DNA of 64,000 nucleotides from Caballeronia pedi (GTDB lineage: Bacteria > Pseudomonadota > Gammaproteobacteria > Burkholderiales > Burkholderiaceae): assembly GCF_001544915.2 (NCBI RefSeq), contig NZ_FCOE02000036.1, positions 1-64,000 of the forward strand, in the 5' to 3' direction. The position numbers were made by a program, and so were the translations under genes. The notes beneath the pieces were generated by a model. It searched no databases, was not told where the DNA came from, and saw only the letters and a program-made list of their open reading frames with translations. Position 1 is the first letter of the stretch, and each line of letters opens with the position of its first letter. Below are positions 32,993 to 41,895 of the stretch, piece after piece.

Positions 32993-33817
32993 ATGCGCGA
33001 AGTCCTGTGGATTCTTCTGACCGCGATAGCCATCACTTACGCCATATCCCTGGCGGGGCTCTACTGGCTACAAGGAAGGCTCGTTTATCCACTCGAACAG
33101 ATCGAGGCTTTGAAAAACCCCGAACTGGAGACACTCACCGAACCGATAACGGTGAAAACCGAAGACGCCATAACCCTGACCATGCGCTACAGAGCGCCCC
33201 CAACCAGAACCACCCCCACGATCATCCTCTTCCACGGCAACGGCGAAGACCTCACCCAGCGCGCCCATATCGCGCTCGAAATGATCGAAGCAGGCTACGG
33301 TGTGCTCCTCGCCGAATACCGCGGCTACGGCGGCAATTCCGGCAAGCCCCACGAAGCCGGCCTCTACGCCGATGCCCGCGCCGCCTACGCCCACGCCGCC
33401 GCGCATTCCACGAACATCGTGCTGCACGGCTATTCGCTCGGCTCGGGCGTCGCCGTGCAACTGGCCAGCGAAGCAAGGATCAGCGCGTTGATCCTCGAAG
33501 CGCCCTTCACGAGCATCGTCGATGTGGCAGCGAAACGCTTCTGGCTCTTCCCCGTGCGCCTCTTCGCACGCGACCGCTACGACAGTCTTTCGAAGATCGC
33601 GGTCATCGATGCGCCGCTGCTGATCTACGGCGGCACGAAAGACGGCGTGATTCCCCCCGCGCACTTCCAGCGCCTCTTCGACGCAGCGCGCGGCGACAAG
33701 CGACTCGCGCTCATCGAAAACGCCGACCATCTCGATCCATGGACGATGGGCGGCCGCGAACACGTCATGCAGTTCCTCGAATCGCTGCAGTCGACGCGCG
33801 ATGCCGTACAGGCGTAA
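32993..33817 (+). CDS. Membrane-anchored alpha/beta hydrolase (BEM46-like)
   Basis: The 274-residue protein has an N-terminal membrane segment (about 6-27) followed by an alpha/beta-hydrolase domain: oxyanion region LFHGNGED, AEYRGYGGNSGKP, nucleophile elbow LHGYSLGSG (Ser), acid in GTKDGVIP and the catalytic His in NADHLDPW. This is the FrsA/BEM46-type serine peptidase or esterase subgroup found widely in proteobacteria. The substrate is unknown. It ends only three bases from the convergent exonuclease III gene. Confidence 0.9.
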   Translation: MREVLWILLTAIAITYAISLAGLYWLQGRLVYPLEQIEALKNPELETLTEPITVKTEDAITLTMRYRAPPTRTTPTIILFHGNGEDLTQRAHIALEMIEAGYGVLLAEYRGYGGNSGKPHEAGLYADARAAYAHAAAHSTNIVLHGYSLGSGVAVQLASEARISALILEAPFTSIVDVAAKRFWLFPVRLFARDRYDSLSKIAVIDAPLLIYGGTKDGVIPPAHFQRLFDAARGDKRLALIENADHLDPWTMGGREHVMQFLESLQSTRDAVQA

Positions 33818-33820
33818 AGA

Positions 33821-34618
33821 CTAGGCAGCCTTCTTCCTGCTGCGCCCGAGCTTGAGCGTCACCCACGTCGGCGCATGATCGCTCGCATGCGGCTCGCCGC
33901 GCACCCATGTATCGACGCCCGCATGCTCCAGCTTCTCAGCGAGATCCTTGCTGAGCAGAATATGATCGATGCGCAGTCCCGAGTTGGTCTGCCAGTGATT
34001 GCGGAAGTAATCCCAGAAAGTGTAGATGCGCTCATCGGGAAACATCTTGCGCAACGCGTCCGTCCAGCCCTGCGCGAGCAGGTCCGCATAGGCCGCGCGG
34101 CTCTCCGGTTGCAGCAGCGCGTCCTTGAGCCACGAGCGCGTGTTATAGATATCCTCGTCGGTGGGCACGACGTTGTAATCGCCCGCGAGCACGACCGGAT
34201 GACCGCTCTCGAACAATTTCTCCGCATGCGCGTTGAAACGCTCGAACCACGCGAGCTTGTAATCGAACTTCGGACCGGGCTGCGGATTGCCGTTCGGAAG
34301 ATAAAGACAGCCGATCACCAGGCCGCCCACCGCCGCTTCGATATATCGGCTATGCGTGTCGTCCTCGAAACCGGGCAGCCCGCGCCGGCTCAGCACGGGC
34401 TCGGCATCCTTCGCGAGAATCGCCACGCCGTTCCACGATTGCTGTCCATGCCATAGCGCGCCATAGCCCGCGTTCGCGATCGCGTCGGCGGGAAACTGCG
34501 CGTCCGTCGCCTTCAGTTCCTGCAGGCAGACGATATCCGGCGATTCGCGTTCGAGCCATGTCAGCAAGGCGCCGAGCCGCGGACGGATGCCGTTGATGTT
34601 GAAGGTCGCGATTTTCAC
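33821..34618 (-). CDS. xth: Exodeoxyribonuclease III (AP endonuclease)
   Basis: The 265-residue protein is an Mg-dependent exonuclease-endonuclease-phosphatase fold enzyme of the ExoIII group. It has MKIATFN-like opening VKIATFNINGIRPR, catalytic Glu in LQELKATDAQFP, GCLYLPNGNP, GDYNVVPTDEDIYN and terminal ASDHAPTWV (catalytic Asp-His). It nicks DNA at abasic sites and removes 3' blocks during base excision repair. The start is taken as the GTG at 34618, which has GGAGAG at good distance; the ATG at 34633 has none. It is divergent from the MFS gene. Confidence 0.93.
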   Translation of the reverse strand: MKIATFNINGIRPRLGALLTWLERESPDIVCLQELKATDAQFPADAIANAGYGALWHGQQSWNGVAILAKDAEPVLSRRGLPGFEDDTHSRYIEAAVGGLVIGCLYLPNGNPQPGPKFDYKLAWFERFNAHAEKLFESGHPVVLAGDYNVVPTDEDIYNTRSWLKDALLQPESRAAYADLLAQGWTDALRKMFPDERIYTFWDYFRNHWQTNSGLRIDHILLSKDLAEKLEHAGVDTWVRGEPHASDHAPTWVTLKLGRSRKKAA

Positions 34619-34749
34619 TCGGCGTCTCTCCATCGGTGGATCGGAATCGATCGTACACGCGTCGCAGTTTGCGTGCCGCATGATGCGCCGAGCGCGCCGC
34701 CGCAAAATCTGCGAAAGTCTCACGCTTATCCCGACACCCGCCCGCATCC

Positions 34750-35943
34750 ATGTCCGAAGGCTCCCCTCACTGGCAGCGCAATCTCTACGTCTGCGTATTC
34801 GGCTCGTTCACGACCATCATGGCGATGACGCTGCTGCTGCCCTTCCTGCCGCTCTATGTGCAGCAACTGGGCGCGTCGTCGGTGGAGGCGGCGGTGCAAT
34901 GGTCGGGCGTCGCGTTCGGCGCGACCTTTCTCGCGGCGGGCCTCGTCGCGCCGCTCTGGGGACGGCTCGCCGACCGCTACGGCCGCAAGCCGATCCTGAT
35001 CCGCGCGAGCCTCGGCATGGCCATCACGATGTCGCTGCTCGGCGTCGTGCAGACGGTCTGGCAGCTCGTGGCGATGCGCTTTCTCGCGGGACTCGTCGGC
35101 GGCTATGCGAGCGGCGCCATCGTCATGATCGCAACGCAGACGCCGAAGCACCGCACCGCGTGGGCGCTCGGCACGCACGCGGCGGGCATGATGGCGGGCA
35201 ATCTCGTCGGGCCGCTCATCGGCGGGCTGTTGCCGGGTCTGATCGGCATACGCGCGACGTTCTTTCTCGCGGGCGGCCTCATCTTCTGCTCGTTCATCAT
35301 GACGACGCTTCTCGTGAAGGAAGAACGCCGCGCGCCCGATCACGCGAAAACGAAGCCGCGCGGCGGCTGGCGCGACGTGCCGCTCCTCACGCCCGTGATC
35401 GGCATGCTCGCGAGCGCGATGCTGCTCATGTTCGCCAATATGTCGATCGAGCCGATCATCACCGTGTATGTATCGCAGCTCGTGAAGGACCCGAAGCAGG
35501 TGACGCTCGTCGCGGGCTTCGTGATGTCCGCCGCAGCGCTCGGCAGCGTGCTCGCGGCGCCGCGCATCGGGCGGCTCGCGGATCGCGTCGGCGCGCCGAA
35601 GGTGATCGTCGGCTGTCTCGCCGCATGCGGCGTGCTGCTGATTCCGCAGATCTTCGTCACCAACGGCACGCAACTCGTCGTGCTGCGCTTTCTGATGGGC
35701 CTCGCACTCGGCGGCCTGCTGCCCGCGATCACGAGCGTCGTGCGCCACAACGTGCCCGATCACGCGGTCGGCTACATCCTCGGCTACGCGACCTCGGCGC
35801 AATACATCGGACAGGTGACGGGGCCGCTCGCGGGCGGCTTCATCGCCGCGCATTCGGGCATGCCCTCTGTCTTCGTGATGACGAGCGTGCTGATGTTCGT
35901 GGGCGCCGCGTTCAACGCGTGGGTCTTTCTGCGCAAGAACTGA
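34750..35943 (+). CDS. MFS multidrug exporter (MdtG-like)
   Basis: A 397-residue major facilitator with 12 predicted membrane segments. The loop 2-3 motif is GRLADRYGRKPILIRASLG and motif C-like MMAGNLVGPLIGGLLPG marks the DHA1 exporter group; the overall pattern is like MdtG. It would expel hydrophobic compounds with proton antiport. It is monocistronic, divergent from xth, and ends four bases from the convergent aldo/keto reductase gene. The frame before 34750 extends but has no export-protein features. Confidence 0.9.
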   Translation: MSEGSPHWQRNLYVCVFGSFTTIMAMTLLLPFLPLYVQQLGASSVEAAVQWSGVAFGATFLAAGLVAPLWGRLADRYGRKPILIRASLGMAITMSLLGVVQTVWQLVAMRFLAGLVGGYASGAIVMIATQTPKHRTAWALGTHAAGMMAGNLVGPLIGGLLPGLIGIRATFFLAGGLIFCSFIMTTLLVKEERRAPDHAKTKPRGGWRDVPLLTPVIGMLASAMLLMFANMSIEPIITVYVSQLVKDPKQVTLVAGFVMSAAALGSVLAAPRIGRLADRVGAPKVIVGCLAACGVLLIPQIFVTNGTQLVVLRFLMGLALGGLLPAITSVVRHNVPDHAVGYILGYATSAQYIGQVTGPLAGGFIAAHSGMPSVFVMTSVLMFVGAAFNAWVFLRKN

Positions 35944-35947
35944 ACGC

Positions 35948-36952
35948 CTAGCGCTTCTCGCTATCGAGATGCGCCATCTGCACGGCCTCGTAGCGATCAC
36001 CCGCCGCCGCGTCTCTCGGCACCGCCGCTTCGATCGCCGCGCGCTCGTCTTCCGTGAGCGTGATGTCGAGCGCGCCGAGCGATTCCGTCAGCCGATCGCG
36101 ACGGCGCGCGCCGATCACCGGCACGATGTCGTCGCCCTGCGCGAGCACCCACGCGATCGCGATCTGCGCGACGCTCACGCCCTTTGCATCGGCGATCGCG
36201 CGCAACGCATCGACGAGCGCGAGATTGCGTTCGACGTTGCCTTGCTGAAAGCGCGGGCTGTTCGCGCGCCAGTCGCCCGTTTGCGCGGCGTCCTTGCTCC
36301 AGTGTCCGCTGATGAGTCCGCGCGACAGCACGCCATACGCGGTAATCCCGATGCCCAGTTCCCGGCACGCCGGCAGGATCGCTTGCTCGATGCCGCGCGA
36401 GATCAGCGAATACTCGATCTGCAGGTCGCAGACCGGATGCACGGCGGCGGCCTTGCGGATCGTCTGCGCGCCCACTTCCGACAGCCCCACATGACGCACG
36501 TAGCCCGCCTGAATCATGTCGGCGATCGCGCCGACGGTGTCTTCGACCGGCACGTTCGCATCGAGGCGCGCGGGCCGGTAGATGTCGATATGATCCACGC
36601 CCAGGCGCTGCAAGGTGTACGCGAGCGAATTCTTCACGGCAACGGGACGGCCATCGAACGCGATGAAGTTGCCCGCCGGGTCGCGCATGCCGCCGAACTT
36701 CACGCTGAGAATCGCGGCGTCGCGGCGTGAAGGCGGCGCGCTGCGCAACGCCTCGCCGATCAGCATCTCGTTGTGTCCCATGCCGTAGAAGTCGCCGGTG
36801 TCGAGCAGCATGACGCCCGCTTCGAGCGCGGCGTGAATCGTGGCGATGCTTTCCGCGCGATCCGACGGCCCGTACATGCCCGACATGCCCATGCATCCGA
36901 GCCCGATGACCGACACCTGCGGTCCGGTCTTGCCGAGTCCGTGTTGTTCCAT
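35948..36952 (-). CDS. Aldo/keto reductase with altered catalytic histidine
   Basis: The 334-residue (beta/alpha)8 reductase has VSVIGLGCMGMSGMYGP, the catalytic Asp/Tyr in LLDTGDFYGMGHNE and the Lys in LSVKFGG. The fourth catalytic position, usually His in QHRVDP, reads IYRPARLDANVP, so His is replaced by Ala. This PAR variant seems to define a subgroup, and the NADPH site near the C-terminus (VIGARRRDRLTESLGAL) is intact. GGAG precedes the ATG at 36952. It is divergent from a LysR regulator (107-base intergenic region), which probably controls it. Confidence 0.9.
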   Translation of the reverse strand: MEQHGLGKTGPQVSVIGLGCMGMSGMYGPSDRAESIATIHAALEAGVMLLDTGDFYGMGHNEMLIGEALRSAPPSRRDAAILSVKFGGMRDPAGNFIAFDGRPVAVKNSLAYTLQRLGVDHIDIYRPARLDANVPVEDTVGAIADMIQAGYVRHVGLSEVGAQTIRKAAAVHPVCDLQIEYSLISRGIEQAILPACRELGIGITAYGVLSRGLISGHWSKDAAQTGDWRANSPRFQQGNVERNLALVDALRAIADAKGVSVAQIAIAWVLAQGDDIVPVIGARRRDRLTESLGALDITLTEDERAAIEAAVPRDAAAGDRYEAVQMAHLDSEKR

Positions 36953-36990
36953 GATGGTTCTCCGCTGAAGAAGAAAGAAGGGATGACGGA

Positions 36991-37022
36991 GATTATGGGA
37001 GCAAACCACGCGTGCGATAATC
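36991..37022. promoter_or_regulatory. Inverted repeat between aldo/keto reductase and LysR genes
   Basis: GATTAT (36991-36996) and ATAATC (37017-37022) form a dyad with a 20-base centre in the 107-base divergent intergenic region. LysR proteins often bind such a region to control both the target gene and themselves. The half-sites are short, so this is a suggestion only. Confidence 0.4.
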
Positions 37023-37059
37023 CGCCTTAATCTGCATGGGCTGTGCGCCGAGGCGAACA

Positions 37060-37953
37060 ATGAACGAACCGGACCTGTCGGATCTGCATGCGTTTCTGGC
37101 GGTCGCGCGCTCGCGCGGCTTCAGGCAGGCGGCATTGTTGCGGGGCGTGTCGGCGTCGTCGCTGAGCGAGGCGATTCGGCGGCTCGAAACGCGTCTGGGC
37201 GTGCGGCTTCTGAATCGCACGACGCGCAGCGTCACGCCGACCGAAGCGGGCGAACGGCTGATCGAGCGCCTCGCGCCTGCCTTCACGGAAATCGCGGGCG
37301 CGCTCGATGCCGTGAACGGTTTCCGCGACAGCCCCACCGGCACGCTGCGCCTGAACGTGCCGACCATCGTGTCGCGCGAAGTGCTGCCGCCGATCATCGC
37401 GCGTTTTCTCGCGGCGCATCCGGGCATCACGCTGGAACTCAGCGCGAGCGATAACTTCATCGACGTGCTCGCCGCCGGTTTCGATGCGGGCATTCGCTAT
37501 GACGAACGCATCGAGCGCGACATGATCGCCGTGCCGATCGGACCGTCGACGCAGCACTTCGTCGCGGTCGCGGCGCCCGCTTATCTTGCGGCGCACGGCG
37601 AGCCGAAGCATCCGCGCGATCTGGTGAATCACGCGTGCATCGGCCATCGCTTCGAAAGCGGCGTGCTGGCGGTGTGGGAATTCATGCGCGGCAAGGACGT
37701 GATACGCATCGTGCCGCAAGGGCCGCTCGTGACCTCGTCGATCGAGGTCAGCCGCGCGTGTGCCGTCGCCGGACTGGGGCTCGTCTATACATTCGACGAA
37801 TTCGTGCGCGAAGCCATCGACAGCGGCGCGCTCGTGCCCGTGCTCAAGCCGTGGTGGCAGAGCTTCACAGGGCCGAGGCTATATTATCCGAGCCGCGCGC
37901 ACATGCCGGGGCCGCTGCGCGCGTTCATCGATTTCATTCGGGCTGGAAGCTGA
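37060..37953 (+). CDS. LysR-family transcriptional regulator
   Basis: A 297-residue LysR protein: winged helix DLHAFLAVARSRGFRQAALL, GVSASSLSEAIRRLETRLGV, LLNRTTRSVTPTEAGERL, then a periplasmic-binding-like effector domain (GTLRLNVPTIVSREVLPPII). The LNRTTRSV sequence places it in the large AaeR/DmlR-like group. GAGG precedes the start at 37060. Divergence from the aldo/keto reductase gene suggests that this is its target. It converges with the ABC permease gene seven bases away. Confidence 0.92.
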   Translation: MNEPDLSDLHAFLAVARSRGFRQAALLRGVSASSLSEAIRRLETRLGVRLLNRTTRSVTPTEAGERLIERLAPAFTEIAGALDAVNGFRDSPTGTLRLNVPTIVSREVLPPIIARFLAAHPGITLELSASDNFIDVLAAGFDAGIRYDERIERDMIAVPIGPSTQHFVAVAAPAYLAAHGEPKHPRDLVNHACIGHRFESGVLAVWEFMRGKDVIRIVPQGPLVTSSIEVSRACAVAGLGLVYTFDEFVREAIDSGALVPVLKPWWQSFTGPRLYYPSRAHMPGPLRAFIDFIRAGS

Positions 37954-37960
37954 GCGTCGC

Positions 37961-38839
37961 TTATTGCTGCACGCCCCAGCGCCGCACCGTCACGCGCTCG
38001 AAGGTATCGAACACGAGATGCTCCACCGCAAGCCCGATCACGATGACCGCGGCCAGTCCCGCGAACACGCGATCCGTATACAGCTCGTTGCGGTTCTGGA
38101 AGATGTACCAGCCGAGACCGCCCTTGCCCGAGCTCGCGCCGAACACGAGTTCCGCCGCGATCAGCGTGCGCCACGCGAATGCCCAGCCCACCCGCAGCCC
38201 CGCGAGGATCGACGGCAATGCGGCGGGCACGAGAATCAGCATCACGTGCCGCATACCGTTGAGGCCGTAGTTGCGGCCCGTCATGCGCAGCGTCGAGGGC
38301 ACCGCCTGAAAACCGGCGTACGTATTGAGCGCGAGCGGCCACAACACCGAATGCACGAGCACGAACAGCAGGCTTCCCGTGCCGAGGCCGAACCACAGCA
38401 ACGCGAGCGGCAACAGCGCGATGGACGGCAGCGGATTGAACATCGCGGTGAGCATCGAAAGGATGTCGCGTCCGATACGCGTCGATACCGCAAGCGATGT
38501 CAGCAGGAACGCGAGCGCCGCGCCGAGCGCATAGCCGCGCAACAACACCGACATCGAAATGCCGATCTTCTCGATCAGCTCGCCCGACGCGATGCCCTGC
38601 ACGAACGCGACGAACGTCGCGCTGAAAGTCGGCAGCAGCAGATCGTTGTCGACGGCGCGCGCGGCGATCTCCCACAGCGCGATCAGCACGATCGCGATGA
38701 TGGACTTGCGCAGCCACGTGCGGTCCGCGAGACGCTTTGACAGCGGCAGCGGCGCATGCGGTTCGACATCGAACGACGCGGCGGGCGTGACTTCGTATTC
38801 GGGCCGCACGGGCGGCACGGTCAGATGCGGCGTGCTCAT
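37961..38839 (-). CDS. Sulfonate/nitrate-type ABC importer permease
   Basis: The 292-residue protein has about six membrane segments and a binding-protein-dependent permease EAA loop (GMRHVMLILVPAALPSILAG, then GLRVGWAFAWRTLIAAELV), matching SsuC/TauC/NrtB. The long hydrophilic N-terminal 45 residues are Pro-rich. The start at 38839 overlaps the ATPase stop (ATGA) and has GGAGG upstream. It is the distal gene of the four-gene unit starting with the TauD-like dioxygenase. Confidence 0.92.
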   Translation of the reverse strand: MSTPHLTVPPVRPEYEVTPAASFDVEPHAPLPLSKRLADRTWLRKSIIAIVLIALWEIAARAVDNDLLLPTFSATFVAFVQGIASGELIEKIGISMSVLLRGYALGAALAFLLTSLAVSTRIGRDILSMLTAMFNPLPSIALLPLALLWFGLGTGSLLFVLVHSVLWPLALNTYAGFQAVPSTLRMTGRNYGLNGMRHVMLILVPAALPSILAGLRVGWAFAWRTLIAAELVFGASSGKGGLGWYIFQNRNELYTDRVFAGLAAVIVIGLAVEHLVFDTFERVTVRRWGVQQ

Positions 38840-39657
38840 TGCGCCTCCTCTTCGAACAGCAGACGATGAATGCGCGCCACGCTCTGTTGAAACTCGCCGC
38901 GACCCATGCTTTCCTGCGTGTATTGATGACTGTTCAGTTCGGCGCGCACGCGTCCCGGATGCGGCGTCAGCAGCAGAATGCGATTGCCGACGATCAGCGC
39001 TTCCTCGATCGAATGGGTGACGAACAACAAGGTGAAGCGCTCGTCGCTCCACAGGCGCAGCAATTCTTCCTGCATGCGGCGGCGCGTGAGCGCATCGAGT
39101 GCGGCGAACGGCTCGTCCATCAGCAGCACGCGCGGCTGCATCGCGAGCGCGCGCGCGATGGCGACGCGCTGCTTCATGCCGCCCGATAAGGTATGCGGAT
39201 AGGCATCGGCGAATTTCGCGAGGCCGACCTTGTCGAGATAATGCAGTGCGCGCTCGCGTGCTTCGGCGCGGCCGAGCTTGCGCGCGACGCGCAGCGGAAA
39301 GGCCACGTTCTGCACGACGGTCTTCCACGGCGGCAGTTGATCGAACTCCTGGAACACGACGATGCGATCCGCGCCCGGACCCCGCACGCGCTCGCCGCCG
39401 ATTTCGATGCTGCCCGCGACGGGCTCGATGAAACCGGCGACAGCCTTGAGCAAGGTCGACTTGCCGCAGCCCGATGGCCCGAGCAGCACGAAGCGGTCGG
39501 CGCCGTACACGTCGAAGCTCACATCGTGCGTCGCGCGCACGAGACGTTCTGGCGTGCGGTATTCGAGCGTGACGTTCTTCGCGCTGAGCAGCTTGTTGCT
39601 CGTCGCGATGTTCGGATCGGCGTCGCGCGAATACAGCGCTTGGGGATTGGCGGCCAT
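38836..39657 (-). CDS. Sulfonate/nitrate-type ABC importer ATPase
   Basis: The 273-residue ABC protein has Walker A LLGPSGCGKST, Q-loop VFQEFDQLPPWKT, signature LSGGMKQRVAIARAL, Walker B LLMDEPFAALDA and switch His in VTHSIEEAL. The QEFDQLPPWKTV segment is typical of the SsuB/TauB group. The start is placed at 39657 (MAANPQ), though its ribosome site is poor; an in-frame ATG at 39717 would add 20 residues. A 106-base gap separates it from the binding protein gene. Confidence 0.9.
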   Translation of the reverse strand: MAANPQALYSRDADPNIATSNKLLSAKNVTLEYRTPERLVRATHDVSFDVYGADRFVLLGPSGCGKSTLLKAVAGFIEPVAGSIEIGGERVRGPGADRIVVFQEFDQLPPWKTVVQNVAFPLRVARKLGRAEARERALHYLDKVGLAKFADAYPHTLSGGMKQRVAIARALAMQPRVLLMDEPFAALDALTRRRMQEELLRLWSDERFTLLFVTHSIEEALIVGNRILLLTPHPGRVRAELNSHQYTQESMGRGEFQQSVARIHRLLFEEEAQ

Positions 39658-39763
39658 GTTCAATGTGCTCGAATGCAAACGAACACGATACCGGCGCATG
39701 GCGTCGTTACTAACCAATCAATGCGCATATCTAATTCGCGCTCGCCGATAAGCGCGCTTTCGT

Positions 39764-40786
39764 TCAGCTTCCGTCCTTCGTCGCCGGATCGCTGAAGAAG
39801 TAGTCCTGCCACGACTTCGGCTCGTTTTTAATCGCGCCGACGCGATGCATGAATTTCGCGAGCGCCAGCGTGTTCTGCGGCGCGACCGTGAATTTCACCG
39901 ACGGGTCCTTGATCACCTTGATGAGCAGATCGCGGTCGAGCTTCGCGTTGTTCACACGCAGATAGATATCGGCGGCCTGCTCGGGATGCTGCGTGATGTA
40001 GCGCGCGGCATCGGCGAGACCGGCGACGAATGCGCGATACGTCTTCGGATTGTCGTTGCGGAATTTCTCGGTCGCGTAGAGCACCGTCGCGGAACTGGGG
40101 CCGCCGAGCACGTCGTATGAATTGAGCACGATATGCGCCTTCGGATTGCCCGCGAGTTCCTGTTGCTGGAACGGCGGATTGCCGAAGTGCGCGTTGATCT
40201 CCGTGCCGCCCGCGATGAGCGCCGCCGTCGCATCGGGATGCGGCACCGCTTGCGTGAGCTTGTCGAGGCGGTCGTATTGCTTGTCGCCCCACTGCTTCGC
40301 GGCCGCGTATTGCAGGATGCGCGACTGCACCGACACGCCGACCGCCGGCACCGCGATGCGGTCCTTGTCGGTGAAATCCGCGATGGTCTTCACGCGCGGA
40401 TCGTTCGATACGAGGTAATACGGGAAATTGCCGAGCGACGCGACGCCCTTCACGTTCTGCCGTCCGTGCGTGCGGTCCCAGATCGTCAGCAAGGGGCCGA
40501 CGCCCGCCGCCGCGATATCGACCGAACCGGACAAGAGCGCATCGTTGACGCTGGAACCACCCGACAGTTTCGCCCAGTCGACCTTGATATCGAGCCCTTC
40601 CTTCTTGCCTTCCTGCTCGATGAACTTCTGATCGCGCGCGACATTGAGCAGCAGATACACCACGCCGAACTGCTCGGCGATGCGCAAGGTGCCTTCCGCA
40701 TGCGCACTCGCCGATGTAATGCCGAGCGAAACCGCGAGCGCGGCCACGAGCGCGCGTGCGGCGCCCTTCCCTGATCGAGAATGCAT
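39764..40786 (-). CDS. Periplasmic sulfonate/nitrate/taurine-type binding protein
   Basis: The 340-residue protein has a signal peptide (cut near ASAHAEG, about residue 30) and a type II periplasmic fold of the SsuA/TauA/NMT1 group: LRIAEQFGVVYLLLNVARDQ, then KLSGGSSVNDALLSGSVDIA and the hinge region PHPDATAALIAGGTEINAHF. The ligand is probably a small sulfonate, since the first gene of the unit encodes a TauD-type dioxygenase. Another anion or an aromatic acid cannot be ruled out. Confidence 0.9.
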   Translation of the reverse strand: MHSRSGKGAARALVAALAVSLGITSASAHAEGTLRIAEQFGVVYLLLNVARDQKFIEQEGKKEGLDIKVDWAKLSGGSSVNDALLSGSVDIAAAGVGPLLTIWDRTHGRQNVKGVASLGNFPYYLVSNDPRVKTIADFTDKDRIAVPAVGVSVQSRILQYAAAKQWGDKQYDRLDKLTQAVPHPDATAALIAGGTEINAHFGNPPFQQQELAGNPKAHIVLNSYDVLGGPSSATVLYATEKFRNDNPKTYRAFVAGLADAARYITQHPEQAADIYLRVNNAKLDRDLLIKVIKDPSVKFTVAPQNTLALAKFMHRVGAIKNEPKSWQDYFFSDPATKDGS

Positions 40787-40819
40787 CGAAAAACCCCGTG
40801 AATTAAGCGATATTTGTGT

Positions 40820-41737
40820 TCAGAAAGGCGCGTCGCCTTCGATGGTCGTGCGATACAGCTTGCGCCTCTGATCATCCGGCGTGCCCGCCGCGAGATGCAT
40901 GACCGAGCGGTTGTCCCAGAACACCATGTCGCGTTCGCGCCATTGATGCCGGTAGATGAACTCGGGCCGCGTGCTGTACGCGAACAGTTCCGCGAGCAAT
41001 GCGCGGCTTTCGTCTTCGGGCAGACCGATCACGCGCGTGGTGAAATGCTCGCTGACGAAGAGCGCGCGGCGCTTCGTTTCCGGATGCGTGCGCACGATCG
41101 GATGCGTCACCGGCTTGACCTGCGCAACCTGCTCCGCCGACAGATTCGGACGCCACGGACTGCGCTTCTGCAACTCGCCATACTTGGCGAGATAGGTATG
41201 CTCGGCAACGCGGCCTTCGACGGCCTGCTTCATATGCGCGGGCAGCGTGTCCCACGCGAGATGCTGATTCGCGAACAGCGTGTCGCCGCCGAGCGCCGGC
41301 AACTCCTGCGCATGCAGCAGCGAACCGAGGCTCGGCTTGTCTTTGTACGAGAGGTCCGAATGCCAGAAGTGGCCCGCGTCGCCGAGGCCGATCGGCCTGC
41401 CGTTCTCGACGATGTTCGACACGATCAGCACTTCCGGATGCCCCGCGAGCCCGAACTGATGCAGCACGTGAATCTGCAGCGGGCCAAAGCGCTTGCTGAA
41501 CGCGACCTGTTCGTCCGGCGTGATGCGCTGATCGCGAAACACGAGGACGTGATGATCCAGATGCGCGCGATGAATGCGCGCGAAGTCCGCTTGCGACAGC
41601 GGCCTCGACAGATCGAGCCCGATCACTTCGGCGCCGAGCGGCGCGTCGAACTTGCGAATCTCGATGGGTTGATCGGCGGCTTCCGCGGATGTCGCGAGTG
41701 AAGCGAGGGCGGGATTGGGGGCGGTCTGAATCGTCAC
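40820..41737 (-). CDS. TauD/TfdA-family alpha-ketoglutarate-dependent dioxygenase
   Basis: The 305-residue protein has the Fe(II) facial triad: HxD as HSDLSYKDKPS and the distal His in WDNRSVMHLA; the 2-oxoglutarate Arg lies in DDQRRKLYRTTIEG. The length and the GAEVIGLDLSRPLSQADFARI opening are as in TauD, TfdA and AtsK. It would hydroxylate carbon next to a sulfonate, sulfate ester or ether group, releasing sulfite or sulfate. With the binding protein, ATPase and permease that follow it forms a sulfur-scavenging-type unit. The start is GTG with no clear Shine-Dalgarno. Confidence 0.9.
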   Translation of the reverse strand: MTIQTAPNPALASLATSAEAADQPIEIRKFDAPLGAEVIGLDLSRPLSQADFARIHRAHLDHHVLVFRDQRITPDEQVAFSKRFGPLQIHVLHQFGLAGHPEVLIVSNIVENGRPIGLGDAGHFWHSDLSYKDKPSLGSLLHAQELPALGGDTLFANQHLAWDTLPAHMKQAVEGRVAEHTYLAKYGELQKRSPWRPNLSAEQVAQVKPVTHPIVRTHPETKRRALFVSEHFTTRVIGLPEDESRALLAELFAYSTRPEFIYRHQWRERDMVFWDNRSVMHLAAGTPDDQRRKLYRTTIEGDAPF

Positions 41738-41895
41738 GGTCGAGCGGATAGCAATCTATGACTTCGGGGAAGCGAAGAATCTAACGCGCGACGATCCGGG
41801 CGGCAACGAACGATGCGAGCTTTGGTTATGCGTCGACGTGATAAAGCGGTGAGCCGGGCGGATTGATCGGATCATTGATGCCTGGGCAAGCGCGA

